Source: Amphimedon queenslandica (Eukaryota > Porifera > Demospongiae > Haplosclerida > Niphatidae). Taken from it: a stretch of DNA of 26,746 bases. The notes under the pieces are model-generated. The model did not search any database. It was given only the letters and a program-made list of their open reading frames with translations, and was not told the origin of the DNA. The DNA lies in NCBI RefSeq assembly GCF_000090795.2, contig NW_003546386.1, forward strand, positions 11,961 to 38,706, given 5' to 3'. Of the stretch, positions 11,769 through 20,271 are shown in pieces; the first letter of the stretch is position 1, and the number at the start of each line of letters is the position of its first letter. The position numbers were made by a program, and so were the translations under genes.

Positions 11769-14700
11769 AGGCAAGGCACCCAACATCTCTATAGGTAGGA
11801 ACATCCCAATACAACATTAATGAATAATGAGATCCTGATGAACTGTGTGTATAAAGAAATGAGGTTTCTCTTTGTTTTGTACCCTCTATCTTCCCATTTC
11901 CTCTTTATAATTTCATGACATGTGTAGTATACAAGCATGGTTTAGCCACACCTAAACACAACCAGACACTGCAGACAAACCCGTCTACCCTGGGAACCAA
12001 TACTACCACCCTCATTATATAGTACTGTCCTATCTCAGCCTTTATTAAGGACACCATGACTCCATTAGGCCCACAGTACCACAAATGTCCTCATTTCAGA
12101 GGCACATGTGCTTTGGTATAGAGACAATACAAGAACATCTTTAACCCTTTAACACCGAAATTAATTTTTGGAATAAAAATAATTTTCTGGTGGTACTAGT
12201 TTAGCAATGCATATCTCTCAAGATCTTGTCCTTCGAGACTTGAAACTTGCTAGCAGCCTTTATGGGATGTTCATCCTTAGATAGAAGAAGTATAATAGTA
12301 AATGAAGCGGCATAAAGCAATGCAGCGTCTATTGTAAAGATACTCAAAGCTTTTCTCAAATACACGGACTTGGCGAAGGGAAAGAGAGAGTTGTATCATG
12401 TTAAGCAGGACCTAGTAGGCAGGATATGAAAGAACGAAGAGGCAGAAGTCAGTGGAGAAGATGCTACGAGTAGAAACACCACTGTGACTGGTCGAGAAGC
12501 CATGGTTGCTAAGCCGTTGCTAAGCAAAATGTGGCCACACCTACCGCTTTTCTCCATTGAAATGTTAGGCAAAGCAGCTCTCTCGAGTCGCTCGCCTTTT
12601 CTACTCACTTCTAGAGGATTTCACAAGCCAAAGGTAAGTCTAAACATTCTGTCTTTTGTTGTTGTGTCATTTTTTAGGTGACTTACCTCGGCCGCTGATC
12701 ATTTTGAACAGTTTGGGTCGCGCTACTGGACTTTTCTACCTATATACTCTGTTTTTAGTCTTTGACAATGTTATATATGTTAGAGAGATGAAAGGAGAAC
12801 CTTTTAAAGCTATCTAGAATGTTATATTTCCATAAATAAAAAAGAAAATAACAATTATACTACACCCCCTCATGTTATTGACGTACAAGTACGTCTATCG
12901 GTGTTAAAGGGTTAAGAAGGCACTTGTACTTGCAATTTGTTCTAAGAAGATCTATGATAACAAAAAGTCTAATTTACATTAGGTACCTGTACTTAACTAC
13001 AATATGCTAAACGAACAGAATTCTATCATAAACGAATCACAGCACTGCATAGTAATACTGTTTATAAGAGAGAGAAGAGGGAGAGTTATGAGAGACAAAA
13101 ACAAGGCCACAAGGAAATGAGGTGTAATTGCCAATAATGCCTAAGGCTCAAGCTAATCCAATAAGATAAAAACATCAAGTCAGACCAAACAATTCAATTA
13201 TCATAATGAACCCACAGGGCACTCAAACTAATATTCAATTTTTGCATCTCCATGCTAGTCAAAAACATGTGACAAACATGTACATATCACATGCAACAAC
13301 AATAATAATAATTGCAATAATAGTACATGTACATGTATTGTGCGAATTAACATGTACTTTTATGCATGGCTAATAGTGGCTGGCCTAACGAGTCCATTAG
13401 TTTCCATAGTTTCCAATTAGCGTTTGTACATGTACATGTACACATGTATATGTATATGATAGTCCATAGTGATCATGTGAGGATGTGCAAATGAAACCAC
13501 AACAATCAATTTCCATGACATCTTAAGCCTCAAAATAGCCCACAAGAAATAGCAACAGTACCTTATGGAGGATACTAGCTAATGAGCTCATCCAATGTAC
13601 ACAATCACATGCACAGTACTTGAACAAACAATAAAAGACTACTTTATACCATAGCTAGAAAATTGTGTTATTTGCCATGAGTGGCTTTTCCGGATTTTAT
13701 TTTTGCAAATTCACAATGCCTTTTTATTTAGTTACATGGACATGTACATGCAGGTCATAAATTTGTGTACCAATTTTTGCAATAATTATTCCAAATTCGC
13801 AAAATTCACAAAATTCACAGACATTTTGAGCTACAAAAATTTCTAGCTACATGAACATGATGTATGTATAAGTTAAGTACATGTACTACTCCCTCTTTCT
13901 CTTCTACTATTAAGCATACATTTTCTGTGCAATGTTACAAGAAATGCATTACTTAAAAAAATTTCTTTCAATCTTAAAAAAATAATATACAAACTATGTC
14001 AATCAAAACTCTCAACCATCAGCAAACATTAGAACAACAATGATGATTGCATACCAAATTAATAGCTACCAAATCACACAATAAGTGCTATACCTTTATA
14101 CACAATATCACTAGGCAGATTCTGTGGGTGCTTTATTTACACTATTCAACTGACATTTGAGTAAGTGGAACAACGTGAGAGAGACTTACAACAAAAACAA
14201 GAGAGCACATACTTGACATTGCAAACACATACATGTACATGCATGTATACATGTATTATACATGTACATGTACATGTATAATATACATGTACATGTTAAT
14301 AAATGTTCTAATGACTGTACTATGTGTGTATGTCGTTTAGCAGTAATGTCATACCATACAGGATTAATAGTTGAAAGCCACTGACTAACAAACAATATCT
14401 TTGAAGAGATGAATGTATGGGCATACCAGATTAAAACACCCACAGAGATAAATTAATTATGAAGTCATTGTGAGGCTTATAATGGAATTTTAAGACATGT
14501 TTGTCTGTTATGGGGGGCAGAGATCAAAGGACTGAAATGCAATGACGTGTAGAAACGAAAATAAATATATCACTTTTATTCAGTAACCTTACTACTTACA
14601 TGTACATTGTACATGTACATGTACCATAGTAAAAATTATACTTAAAATATACATGTGCATGTGTATATAATAATTATTCTGAGAACTCTACCCTATCACA

Positions 14701-16841
14701 AAAATAATTCTTCAAAATTTTCTCACATGTACATGTATATGCACAATTAGTGTCAAGGCCGGTATTAAGGTAATGCCTTTCTACAAACCACAAAATAATA
14801 ATACAGTTCTAATATCTCTTACAGATACATGTACATAAAGTCATAATGGGCATTAGCGTACAAACTAGAAGCCAAGTATGTAGTACGTACAATGTACATA
14901 CATGTACATGTACAATAAATACTTGATATTAAATACTGTACGCGTCTTAATTTTCGAGGTGTAATAAATTTCGTTATTTTCGTGCTCTTTTTAAATCCAC
15001 GAAATTTAAACCACCTCTAATGCCATTCTATTGTATGTAGACTATGGCCAGAACACAAAAATTAGCTCACACGAATATTAACTTTTGAGCAAATTTCATT
15101 GAAAACACGAAATTTTGAACCCTCGAAAATTTTGGACGTATACGGTAGTTTCCTAATTAAAAAAATTATTATACTTACCTCTTCCTCCTCCTCCTCCTCT
15201 TCTGGGGCCACCACCTGTGAATAAATAGATAAAATAATTAAATATAATAATAATAATAACAATAATGATAATGCAAGTACATTTACTAATTAATGCATGT
15301 ACTAATCATGTACCAAAACATTGAATTAGTCAAAGGAGCAATTGTATGTATTGTATTTATATAAGATTAATTAGACTATAACAATACATACATGTACATG
15401 TACTTTCAGCTTTCAAGTACGAAATCAAGACATAGTAAAAATATTAGAAAATTTTCCACAACAAGAGTCTTTCTCCCTCTATCTCACCTGGTCTTGGTCC
15501 ACGAGGTTTAAAAGCTTCCTCCTTTACCTTGTCAATCACCTAAAGACAGATTTGTAAAAAAGGAAATATATTTCTTTTTTAAAAAATTGCTCCAACAAGA
15601 CCACTGAATTTCTATTATTTACATGTATGTAGAAAATTTAAACTGTTTTCAACAAATAATTTTTGAGTTATGGGCATTTAAAAAAGCCAATTTTGGGAAA
15701 AAGCAAAGGCTATAGCTCATGCATTTTCTGAAAAAGGGCTCCAAAATCACCCCAAACTTTTATTACATTTTCTGATACATGTACATGTACAATGTACATG
15801 TTAATGTCTTTATGTTACAAGTATGAAGAGAGTTTGAGTTGTTTCCAACAAAATTAATTTTTGAGCTATGAGCATTACAAGCCAATTTTTTCAAAAAAGC
15901 TAAGGCTATAGCCCATGCTTTTTGTGAAAATCGGCTCCAAAATCACCCCCAAATTTTTATTACATTTTCTGACATATATTGATGTCTTTATGCTATGTAG
16001 AAAGTTTGAGCTGATTCTGACCACAATTTCTAACATTATCAGCACCTAAAATATGCCAATTACTAGAATTCCATATGAGATTTTTGTAAATGTAGATACT
16101 GTAAATGTACATGTACATTTTTGGGTTTTTTAATGAAAAATTTGCAATATTAAAATATTAACACATATTGTATTACTCATGTACAATACATGTGCTTTAT
16201 ACGTACCTCATCAGGGATTCTTAAGTATTTAATCATGCTGCCTCTTATGAAACACTCTGGCATCTTCCAAAACCTGTCACCATCCTACAGTATGACACAA
16301 TAAACATTAAAATATCATTGACACTCTATTAATACAACTACAAGTACATGTATGTAGCACACACACTTTGATGTACAGAGAAATATTGAAGTGGCATACT
16401 GTGCATTTTAAATAAATACATGTATATAATATATATATATATACATGTATCATTATATGTTACATGTAAGGTCTCACTCTTGATGTGCAAATTACTTCCT
16501 TCAGTTGTATGTTCATCCAGTTATCACAACTAACCAAATGACCATTATACGTCTCACCATTCTTCAACTCAACCAGCTAATGGAGAAACAGAGTGAAGGA
16601 GGAGGAAGATAATATTACCCATTACTTTATTATGGTGCTTGAATTTAACTCTTTAATGTACATGTAAATGGCTGCAATATACCGTTTAATTTATTTTACG
16701 TTCAATAACCACACCAAATGTAATTAATTTCAAATGTTTCCTTACCATAGGATTATCCTGTGCTGCCTTTAATAAAGATAATGGCAACTAGAAATAAAAC
16801 AAAATAATAATAAAATACACCTAAAACCACACACTCACCAT
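5563..16841 (-). CDS. LSM4: LSM4, Lsm-ring subunit (U6 snRNA / mRNA decay)
   Basis: LSM4 is a subunit of the cytoplasmic Lsm1-7 ring (mRNA decapping) and the nuclear Lsm2-8 ring (binds the U6 snRNA 3' end). Minus-strand exons: 16841-16839 (ATG only), 16787-16746, 16576-16478, 16284-16207, 15539-15488, 15214-15179 and 5624-5563 (TAA). Every junction is GT-AG and in phase, giving 123 residues against about 139 in human. The N-terminus [11 protein letters not shown] is almost identical to human LSM4. Sm1 is at about 16-42 ([20 protein letters not shown]), and Sm2 at about 49-74 ([14 protein letters not shown]). The tail (75-123) begins VIDKVKEE and becomes Gly/Arg-rich, ending GGGGGHKK. The last exon lies 9.55 kb from the sixth; it keeps phase and RGG composition, but further small RGG exons in between cannot be excluded. 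Read-through of exon 6 would stop at 15153-15155, a possible alternative short tail. Confidence 0.92.
5854..5900 (-). other. Candidate first exon of TIKI with split ATG
   Basis: On the minus strand a strong donor follows the bases AT (CACAT|GTAAGTGC, exon end at 5854). The TIKI exon starting at 4919 needs exactly two bases before its G, so joining gives AT|G followed by IVQVF and the signal peptide. If true, the initiator codon is split by a 0.93 kb intron. The TIKI first exon would also sit inside the last intron of LSM4, upstream of the LSM4 last exon. The upstream limit of this exon is arbitrary. Other AT|GT junctions exist nearby, so this is only a candidate. Confidence 0.25.
5880..5970 (+). 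repeat. (GA)n-rich tract
   Basis: AGAGAG and GGGAGG runs in LSM4 intron 6. Open frames across it on the minus strand (Ser/Leu/Pro runs) are low-complexity artefacts. Confidence 0.85.
6118..6162 (+). repeat. TACATG/CATGTA repeat cluster
   Basis: Overlapping palindromic TGTACA and TACATGTA units. One of more than twenty such clusters between 3.1 and 19.5 kb. Confidence 0.7.
6305..6345 (+). repeat. (GA)n microsatellite
   Basis: About 40 bp of uninterrupted GAGAGA in LSM4 intron 6. Confidence 0.95.
6448..6670 (-). mobile_element. tRNA-like MITE, copy 2 (full length)
   Basis: The left end GTATTTCCTCAAATAAGGGCC is an inverted copy of the right end GGCCCCTATTTGAGGAAATAC (one mismatch), so the element has about 20 bp terminal inverted repeats. 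On the minus strand the interior has a box A-like TAGCTTAATTGTTCAGC (near 6545), an anticodon-arm-like hairpin (CTCTGT..ACAGAG) and a box B-like GGTTTCGTGATTTTG, then AATAAACGCC near the far end. A segment GCCTATCACTAAT..TATGCATATT is shared with the copy at 19079, which shows common descent. It lies in LSM4 intron 6, on the same strand as the transcript. Confidence 0.75.
6668..6790 (+). repeat. ACATACA/TACATG low-complexity tract
   Basis: Dense run of CATACA, ACACAC and TACATGTACATG repeats next to the MITE. Confidence 0.8.
6791..7970. other. Intron sequence with no recognised feature
   Basis: About 1.2 kb of LSM4 intron 6 with normal complexity and no exon, RNA or element that I can support. 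Short open frames are present but lack family signals. Confidence 0.4.
7975..8065 (+). repeat. TACATG repeat next to GA-rich tract
   Basis: Four tandem TACATG-type units (7981-8000) pass directly into AGAGAGAAAAGG repeats (to about 8065). Confidence 0.8.
8265..8345 (+). repeat. (GGGAGA)n tract
   Basis: Purine-only repeat with GAGAGGGGGAGG units. The open frames over it are compositional. Confidence 0.85.
8920..8985 (+). repeat. TACATG/CATGTA repeat cluster
   Basis: Three blocks of alternating ACATGT units (8923-8935, 8942-8958, 8966-8980), each close to self-complementary. Confidence 0.8.
9091..9412 (+). repeat. Tandem duplication, two units of about 140-180 bp
   Basis: Unit 1 (about 9091-9270) and unit 2 (about 9271-9412) share GAGAAAGGGA, AAGGAACCA, a common AATAGAATTTTAAAAAGGTA, then GACAAGAA and AGATGACAGTAATA in the same order. 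Unit 2 lacks part of the middle. The paired hydrophobic minus-strand frame across both units is a by-product. Confidence 0.75.
9840..10080 (+). repeat. GGGCCCACA/TGTCCT repeat family, two tandem copies
   Basis: GATACTGCACATGTAC, then CTGTCCTTAATACAGAGGTG and AAAGGTACATGTA, occurs twice with a period of about 115 bp. The core also resembles 2005-2135 and 12010-12115. Confidence 0.7.
10308..10342 (+). repeat. (CA)n microsatellite
   Basis: CACACGCACG followed by pure CACACA. Confidence 0.9.
10343..11256. other. Intron sequence with no recognised feature
   Basis: Part of LSM4 intron 6. Only scattered CA and TACATG repeats (11049-11090) are seen. No exon or element could be supported. Confidence 0.35.
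11260..11382 (+). repeat. (AAT)n microsatellite, left block
   Basis: About 120 bp of AAT repeats with few interruptions. Together with 11722-11766 it brackets a retroelement-like coding relic. Confidence 0.95.
11489..11641 (+). pseudogene. C-terminal relic of a mobile-element protein
   Basis: A 50-codon frame ends at TAA 11639-11641 and contains [20 protein letters not shown], followed by CLRGTRS. I recall this arrangement (WLR.K....LLR....C.RG.RS) as the conserved C-terminus of proteins encoded by metazoan retroelements; the exact class is not certain to me. Upstream, coding character is lost within about 40 bases, and there is no start codon logic. After the stop an AT-rich tail leads into (AAT)n at 11722, like the simple-repeat tails of some non-LTR elements. 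It is a 5'-truncated fragment in the intron of LSM4, on the opposite strand. Confidence 0.5.
11722..11766 (+). repeat. (AAT)n microsatellite, right block
   Basis: About 45 bp of pure AAT repeat following the retroelement relic. Confidence 0.95.
12010..12115 (+). repeat. GGGCCCACA/TGTCCT repeat family, another copy
   Basis: CTCCATTAGGCCCACAGTACC, then TGTCCTCATTTCAGAGGCA, matches the units at 2005-2135 and 9880-10080. It ends just before the piggyBac-like element. Confidence 0.6.
12145..12911 (+). mobile_element. Non-autonomous piggyBac-like element with cargo
   Basis: The 767 bp element starts CCCTTTAACACCGA and ends TCGGTGTTAAAGGG, a perfect 14 bp inverted repeat. It is flanked on both sides by TTAA (12141-12144 and 12912-12915). 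TTAA target duplication with CCC/GGG ends is the hallmark of piggyBac transposons. No transposase frame is present, so it depends on another element. The interior is not simple filler: about 12480-12700 is GC-richer, with CTCGAG, CGCTCG and CGGCCGC, and holds a short ORF with a strong splice donor (separate entry). Confidence 0.85.
12562..12698 (+). other. Captured first-exon-like ORF inside the piggyBac-like element
   Basis: ATG at 12562 opens a 24-codon frame ([20 protein letters not shown], then HKPK) that ends at a strong donor AAG|GTAAGT (12634). It is basic, Ser/Arg/Leu-rich and free of acids, like a mitochondrial presequence. A 44 bp intron with a pyrimidine tract ends TTTTTTAG (12677). 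Joined in phase it reads VTYLGR and stops (TGA). In another phase the second segment stays open for about 45 codons ([19 protein letters not shown]), a hydrophobic stretch, so a phase-changing mutation is possible. The gene of origin was not recognised. Confidence 0.4.
13320..13450 (+). repeat. TACATG/CATGTA repeat clusters
   Basis: Two clusters (13325-13337 and 13425-13455), palindromic ACATGT units in LSM4 intron 6. Confidence 0.7.
13680..13830 (+). repeat. Probable degenerate MITE
   Basis: TTTTTGCAAATTCACAA near 13705 faces inverted-looking TTCGCAAAATTCACAAAATT near 13795. The motif also resembles the interior of the element at 20073-20271. The ends could not be defined. Confidence 0.3.
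14225..14297 (+). repeat. TACATG/CATGTA repeat clusters
   Basis: The longest uninterrupted run of the family: four to five TACATG units at 14260-14278 with further copies either side. Confidence 0.8.
14934..15147 (+). mobile_element. MITE with TAC-GTA-type ends, 214 bp
   Basis: The left end TACTGTACGCGTC, then TTAATTTTCGAGG, matches the inverted right end CCTCGAAAATTTT, then GGACGTATACGGTA, with a few mismatches. A/T-rich interior with repeated TTTCGT and CACGAAATT. It lies just downstream of LSM4 exon 6, on the intron side of the donor. Confidence 0.65.
15600..16012 (+). repeat. Tandem duplication, two units of about 205 bp
   Basis: The order GTTTCAACAAATAATTTTTG, GAGTTATGGGCATT, GCCAATTTT, AAGGCTATAGCTCATGC, GGCTCCAAAATCACCCC and TTTATTACATTTTCTGA is seen once at 15635-15775 and again at 15838-15975 with small changes. 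It sits in the LSM4 intron between exons 16207 and 15539 and accounts for much of that intron's length. Confidence 0.8.
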
Positions 16842-16877
16842 TTTAACGCAGTATACGGTGATATCCAAAAGTAAACG
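16842..16877. promoter_or_regulatory. Shared head-to-head start region of LSM4 and OGFOD1-like pseudogene
   Basis: The LSM4 ATG (minus, 16841) and the first ATG of the plus-strand gene (16878) are separated by only 36 bp. The interval contains no TATA box. Both 5' UTRs must overlap or be extremely short, so a bidirectional or overlapping promoter is expected. Its borders are inferred from the two coding starts only. Confidence 0.5.
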
Positions 16878-17339
16878 ATGGCAAAACGGGCCGTGATGGC
16901 GATGATGTTGCTGCTTCTGTTGAGTTCCCCGCCTTAGCGCCTACAACAGGTCCTGGTCAGTCTAGTAAGAAAGCGAGGAGAGAGAATAATGCCCCAGAGC
17001 TCAACAATACTGAAGGAAAGCCATTTAAAGTTATGAAAAACGCGGAGGTGACTCAGGTTAGCACGTGGGTGGGCGGGACGATTAAATTTATTAGGCTAAT
17101 TAACTAATTTTAATTAATGATAATTATTTTTTAGGAACAAGGAGCCTTTTGAATCAGGTAAAGATTAAGTTTGCATGTTCTTCACTACTCAAAACTTTAT
17201 TTAGAGTTTGCAAATGTCTTTTTTGATCCATTCATGTGTTGGACTCTTAAGGATTTCATTAGTGAGGGCATAGAGACCGGATATGGGAGGGGCTATGTAT
17301 CGGATCTTAAAAATTGAAATTTTTTGACAAGAACAACAA

Positions 17340-17412
17340 CTCAAAGAAGTAATTATTATTATTATTGTCCTTGTTATTATTATCATTGTTATTATTGTTG
17401 CTGTTGTTGTTG
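17340..17412 (+). repeat. (ATT)n/(GTT)n microsatellite
   Basis: Interrupted ATT and GTT trinucleotide repeats directly before the MITE at 17417. Confidence 0.85.
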
Positions 17413-17416
17413 ATTT

Positions 17417-17757
17417 ACCTTAGGATGGGTATTAATTGCGACACTTAATTTTAACGAGTGTACTTCAAATCACTAATTCAACCAGTCGCTAATAATAGTT
17501 ATTAAGTGTAAACAAGTACACAAGATAGGCAAGATGTGTAACAAGATAATAGTAGATAGGGTGGTCCTATGAAGTGTTCTGCTCTTAAATGTATAGATTG
17601 GGCGTCTTGAGTTGTGTTACGGGGGGGGGTATATGCTATTGAATGGGGGTTTTACCATTGATTTTCTGCCTATTTTCACTAATATTACATTTCGCTAAAT
17701 CAGGACCCCCTTTAAAATGCTAAAATTTAAGAGCGCAATTAATACCCACCCTAAGGT
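17417..17757 (+). mobile_element. MITE with CTTAGGGTGGGTATTAATTG ends, 341 bp
   Basis: The left end ACCTTAGGATGGGTATTAA is an inverted copy of the right end TTAATACCCACCCTAAGGT (one mismatch), and the pairing runs on into ATTGCG/CGCAAT. The interior has no open frame. It lies within an intron of the OGFOD1-like pseudogene. Confidence 0.85.
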
Positions 17758-19078
17758 ATTTGTTGTTCTATAGCCACATCGATCTTAAAAATGCTAAATA
17801 AAACAATTTTGGTAAGACAAAACTTTATTGTCATTTTGTACACTTGAACATACAGTGTGGCTGGTAATTTGGAAGTGGAAAAATCAGGCTAATTGCTAAC
17901 TTCTTGTGATTGGTGGGTTTTAATTTGTGGCCATTGAGCATGCAAATAATGGGTTTATTTTGATGAATGGCTATCAAAACATCCTCCAAGATTACGAGCT
18001 ATACAGTATGTGTTTTCCGTTATTATAATTACTAGGGATTTATTATTAAGTGATGTATTGCCATGATTACGAGAGCTAACTGGTATTGACCTGTATAAGA
18101 CTGTGGATGCAACTTGTGCTAAATACGATTACACAGGTCACATGACTGATATGTACCCTCACATGATGTAGAGTGATCTCTCTCTTTGTAGAGATGTATT
18201 ATTGTGTCATGATGATGAGCTGGAGGGTAGAAGGATTGCATACATATACTATCTTGTAGATCCTTCATGGGAGAAGAAAGATGGTGGTAAGACTCACCAT
18301 ATACATGTAGCAGCACTTGAATGTAGTGGAGTTTTATTTTGACGATAGGCAATTTGTGATTAAATCTGCTAAGTATTAAACTACAAATCATTAATGTGCA
18401 TGCTTGTGTACATAAAATTACCAAATTAAAAAGTTCCAACTTAATCTTTATGTATACAGAAGATTTGTCTAATTGAGGTACCACATGGTATGACAAAATA
18501 TGACATTAATACTTTATTCTCTTCACTCTATAGGGGCACTTGATTTATTCAATACTGATGGTATGTACATTTTTAATTCATAATAATAATATTTTAGTAC
18601 ATGTATGTAGAGTGTGGACCGTGTGGTCAGCCTCATCAGATAGTCCATTCTATTGTTCCTTTGTGGAACTCTTGTATTCTTTGAAGTCACTCCAGCCTCT
18701 TTCCATCAAGTAAGATAAGCCACTATTATGTAATTGACCAATCAGATTCTCTCGCTCACATGTGTTAGGTATCTGAAGTGCTGACGGCTTCAAAGACTTG
18801 TCTAACAATCAGTGGCTGGTTTCATGGGCCATCATTGCCCCGCACATCTCCTTATAAGTAAACCAGTTCATTAACATTGTCATAATAATTGTTTGACTTG
18901 TCAAACCAGTTAGAGGTGTTGGCGGAGTGGGTTAGTCCAGTGTATCTTGATGTTGGTACACAATCACAGATAAGGGAACAATTTGAGAGTGAATCACAAA
19001 TTGAATTTCCTGACTTCTTAATAGTGAGTAAACTACTAATTCTATCACATACAGTTTGAGTTTACCAATTAAAATAAT

Positions 19079-19325
19079 TACTGTATTTTCTTGAATGAAT
19101 GATCTCCTCAAATTAACGCCCATCACTAATTATTACAACTATAATTATGCATATTCTAACCAGTGCATGAGCCATGGCATTTAGATTGTTCCAAATAGCC
19201 TAACTGTTCACTTATAATCTAGAGTTCACAAGGTTGTGGGATGTAGGTTTGATTCCAAGTTTTGGCATTTTAGTTTATTTTACATGATTTTTCTCTGTTT
19301 AGTGTTTAGAATAAATGCCCAGGCG
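19079..19325 (+). mobile_element. tRNA-like MITE, copy 3
   Basis: It starts TACTGTATTTTCTTGAATG, a diverged form of the TACCGTATTTCCTCAAAT end of the copy at 6448-6670, and shares its internal GCCCATCACTAAT and TATGCATATT. The tRNA-like part (about 19190-19265) has a box A-like TAGCCTAACTGTTCAC and a box B-like GGTTTGATTCCAAG. It closes with AATAAATGCCCAGGC, after which the terminal repeat is lost into a TGTACATG repeat. It lies in the largest intron of the OGFOD1-like pseudogene. Confidence 0.7.
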
Positions 19326-19330
19326 TGTAC

Positions 19331-20072
19331 ATGTAATTGAGATAATACAGTGATAAATGTGACACACCTCTTGCCTATTTAGGGTACACTTACATGTATT
19401 AACCCCCTAGCAAACTTTGTTTTAAACTTATCTTTTACTTACATGTACATGTTATATTAGTTAATTTGACTGTTAGATATGTTTTATATGACTGTACTGC
19501 TGGGTTACATTAATACCTTAAGCCCACTATCCATTATAATAGTTTTGTTGAAACTTGGAAGCAACTTTGATGTGTTGTTAAGGCCATGGGAACCTCTACT
19601 TGGTGTACATAAGCAATAATCTATTATTAACTTACATATACAGTAACTGTTGAATCAAAGCTAATTTATGTTTATTGTTACAAAGATAAAGATTATTATA
19701 GAGCAACTTTCAGTCTCAGTTCTAACAATAAACAAAAACAGCTAAAACTAACACAGTATCAATATTAAATAACATCAACTTTGTAGTAATCACTTCACTC
19801 GTTACAATCTATAATTTCTGCAAAGGAGGATATGTTGTATTATGTCATATTATGTGCACTGTACTTGTGCATTATGTATTGTAAGTGCATGCAATGATGC
19901 AATGCAATTATACTTACAATAATTATACCAGTAACTATATTATGTGTTGTATTTGTATTATGTTAACTTTGTGTGACGTAAGTAGACTTATATTGTATGT
20001 ATAAGTGGTATTTCTAATTTGTTTTTTTTCTTAATAATCATAAAGCGCATCTCCCATTATTTTAAGATAATG
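19331..20072. other. Pseudogene intron, nothing recognised
   Basis: AT-rich sequence between the tRNA-like MITE and the next MITE, with one TACATGTACATG cluster at 19440-19451. No exon of the hydroxylase or of another gene could be identified here. Confidence 0.4.
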
Positions 20073-20271
20073 TACAGTATAGCGGATTTTTTTGAGGATA
20101 ACAAATAATCTGTATCCGGAGGTTTACTAAATTAATATTTGCGAATTTCCACTATTCTGCCATCTCGTATTGTATTAAATTGATTTTCATGGAATTTAAT
20201 TTTATGAGTTTTTTAAAAGTCCTCAAAATTTTGTGAAATTTTTTATCCTTGAAAAAACCTGCTATATGGTA
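20073..20271 (+). mobile_element. MITE with TACAGTATAGCGG ends, 199 bp
   Basis: The left end TACAGTATAGCGG, then TTTTTTTGAGGATAA, pairs with the right end TTATCCTTGAAAAAA, then CCTGCTATATGGTA. These ends resemble those of the element at 23536-23956, so the two probably belong to one family with TA target duplication. Confidence 0.75.

Larger units (their letters stand above)
5625..15178 (-). other. LSM4: LSM4 intron 6, 9.55 kb, repeat-filled
   Basis: This intron separates the sixth and seventh LSM4 exons. The other LSM4 introns range from about 50 to 270 bp, with one of about 670 bp enlarged by a tandem duplication, so this one is exceptional. Donor GTAAGT at 15178, acceptor TTTGTAG at 5625. 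It holds GA-rich tracts, TACATG repeats, a tRNA-like MITE, two tandem duplications, AAT microsatellites around a retroelement relic, a piggyBac-like element and another MITE. Each is listed separately. No other conserved exon was recognised within it on either strand. Confidence 0.75.

Noticed and set aside
18119..18496. A 125-codon minus-strand open frame
   Set aside because: It is antisense to hydroxylase exons on the plus strand that match OGFOD1 residue by residue.
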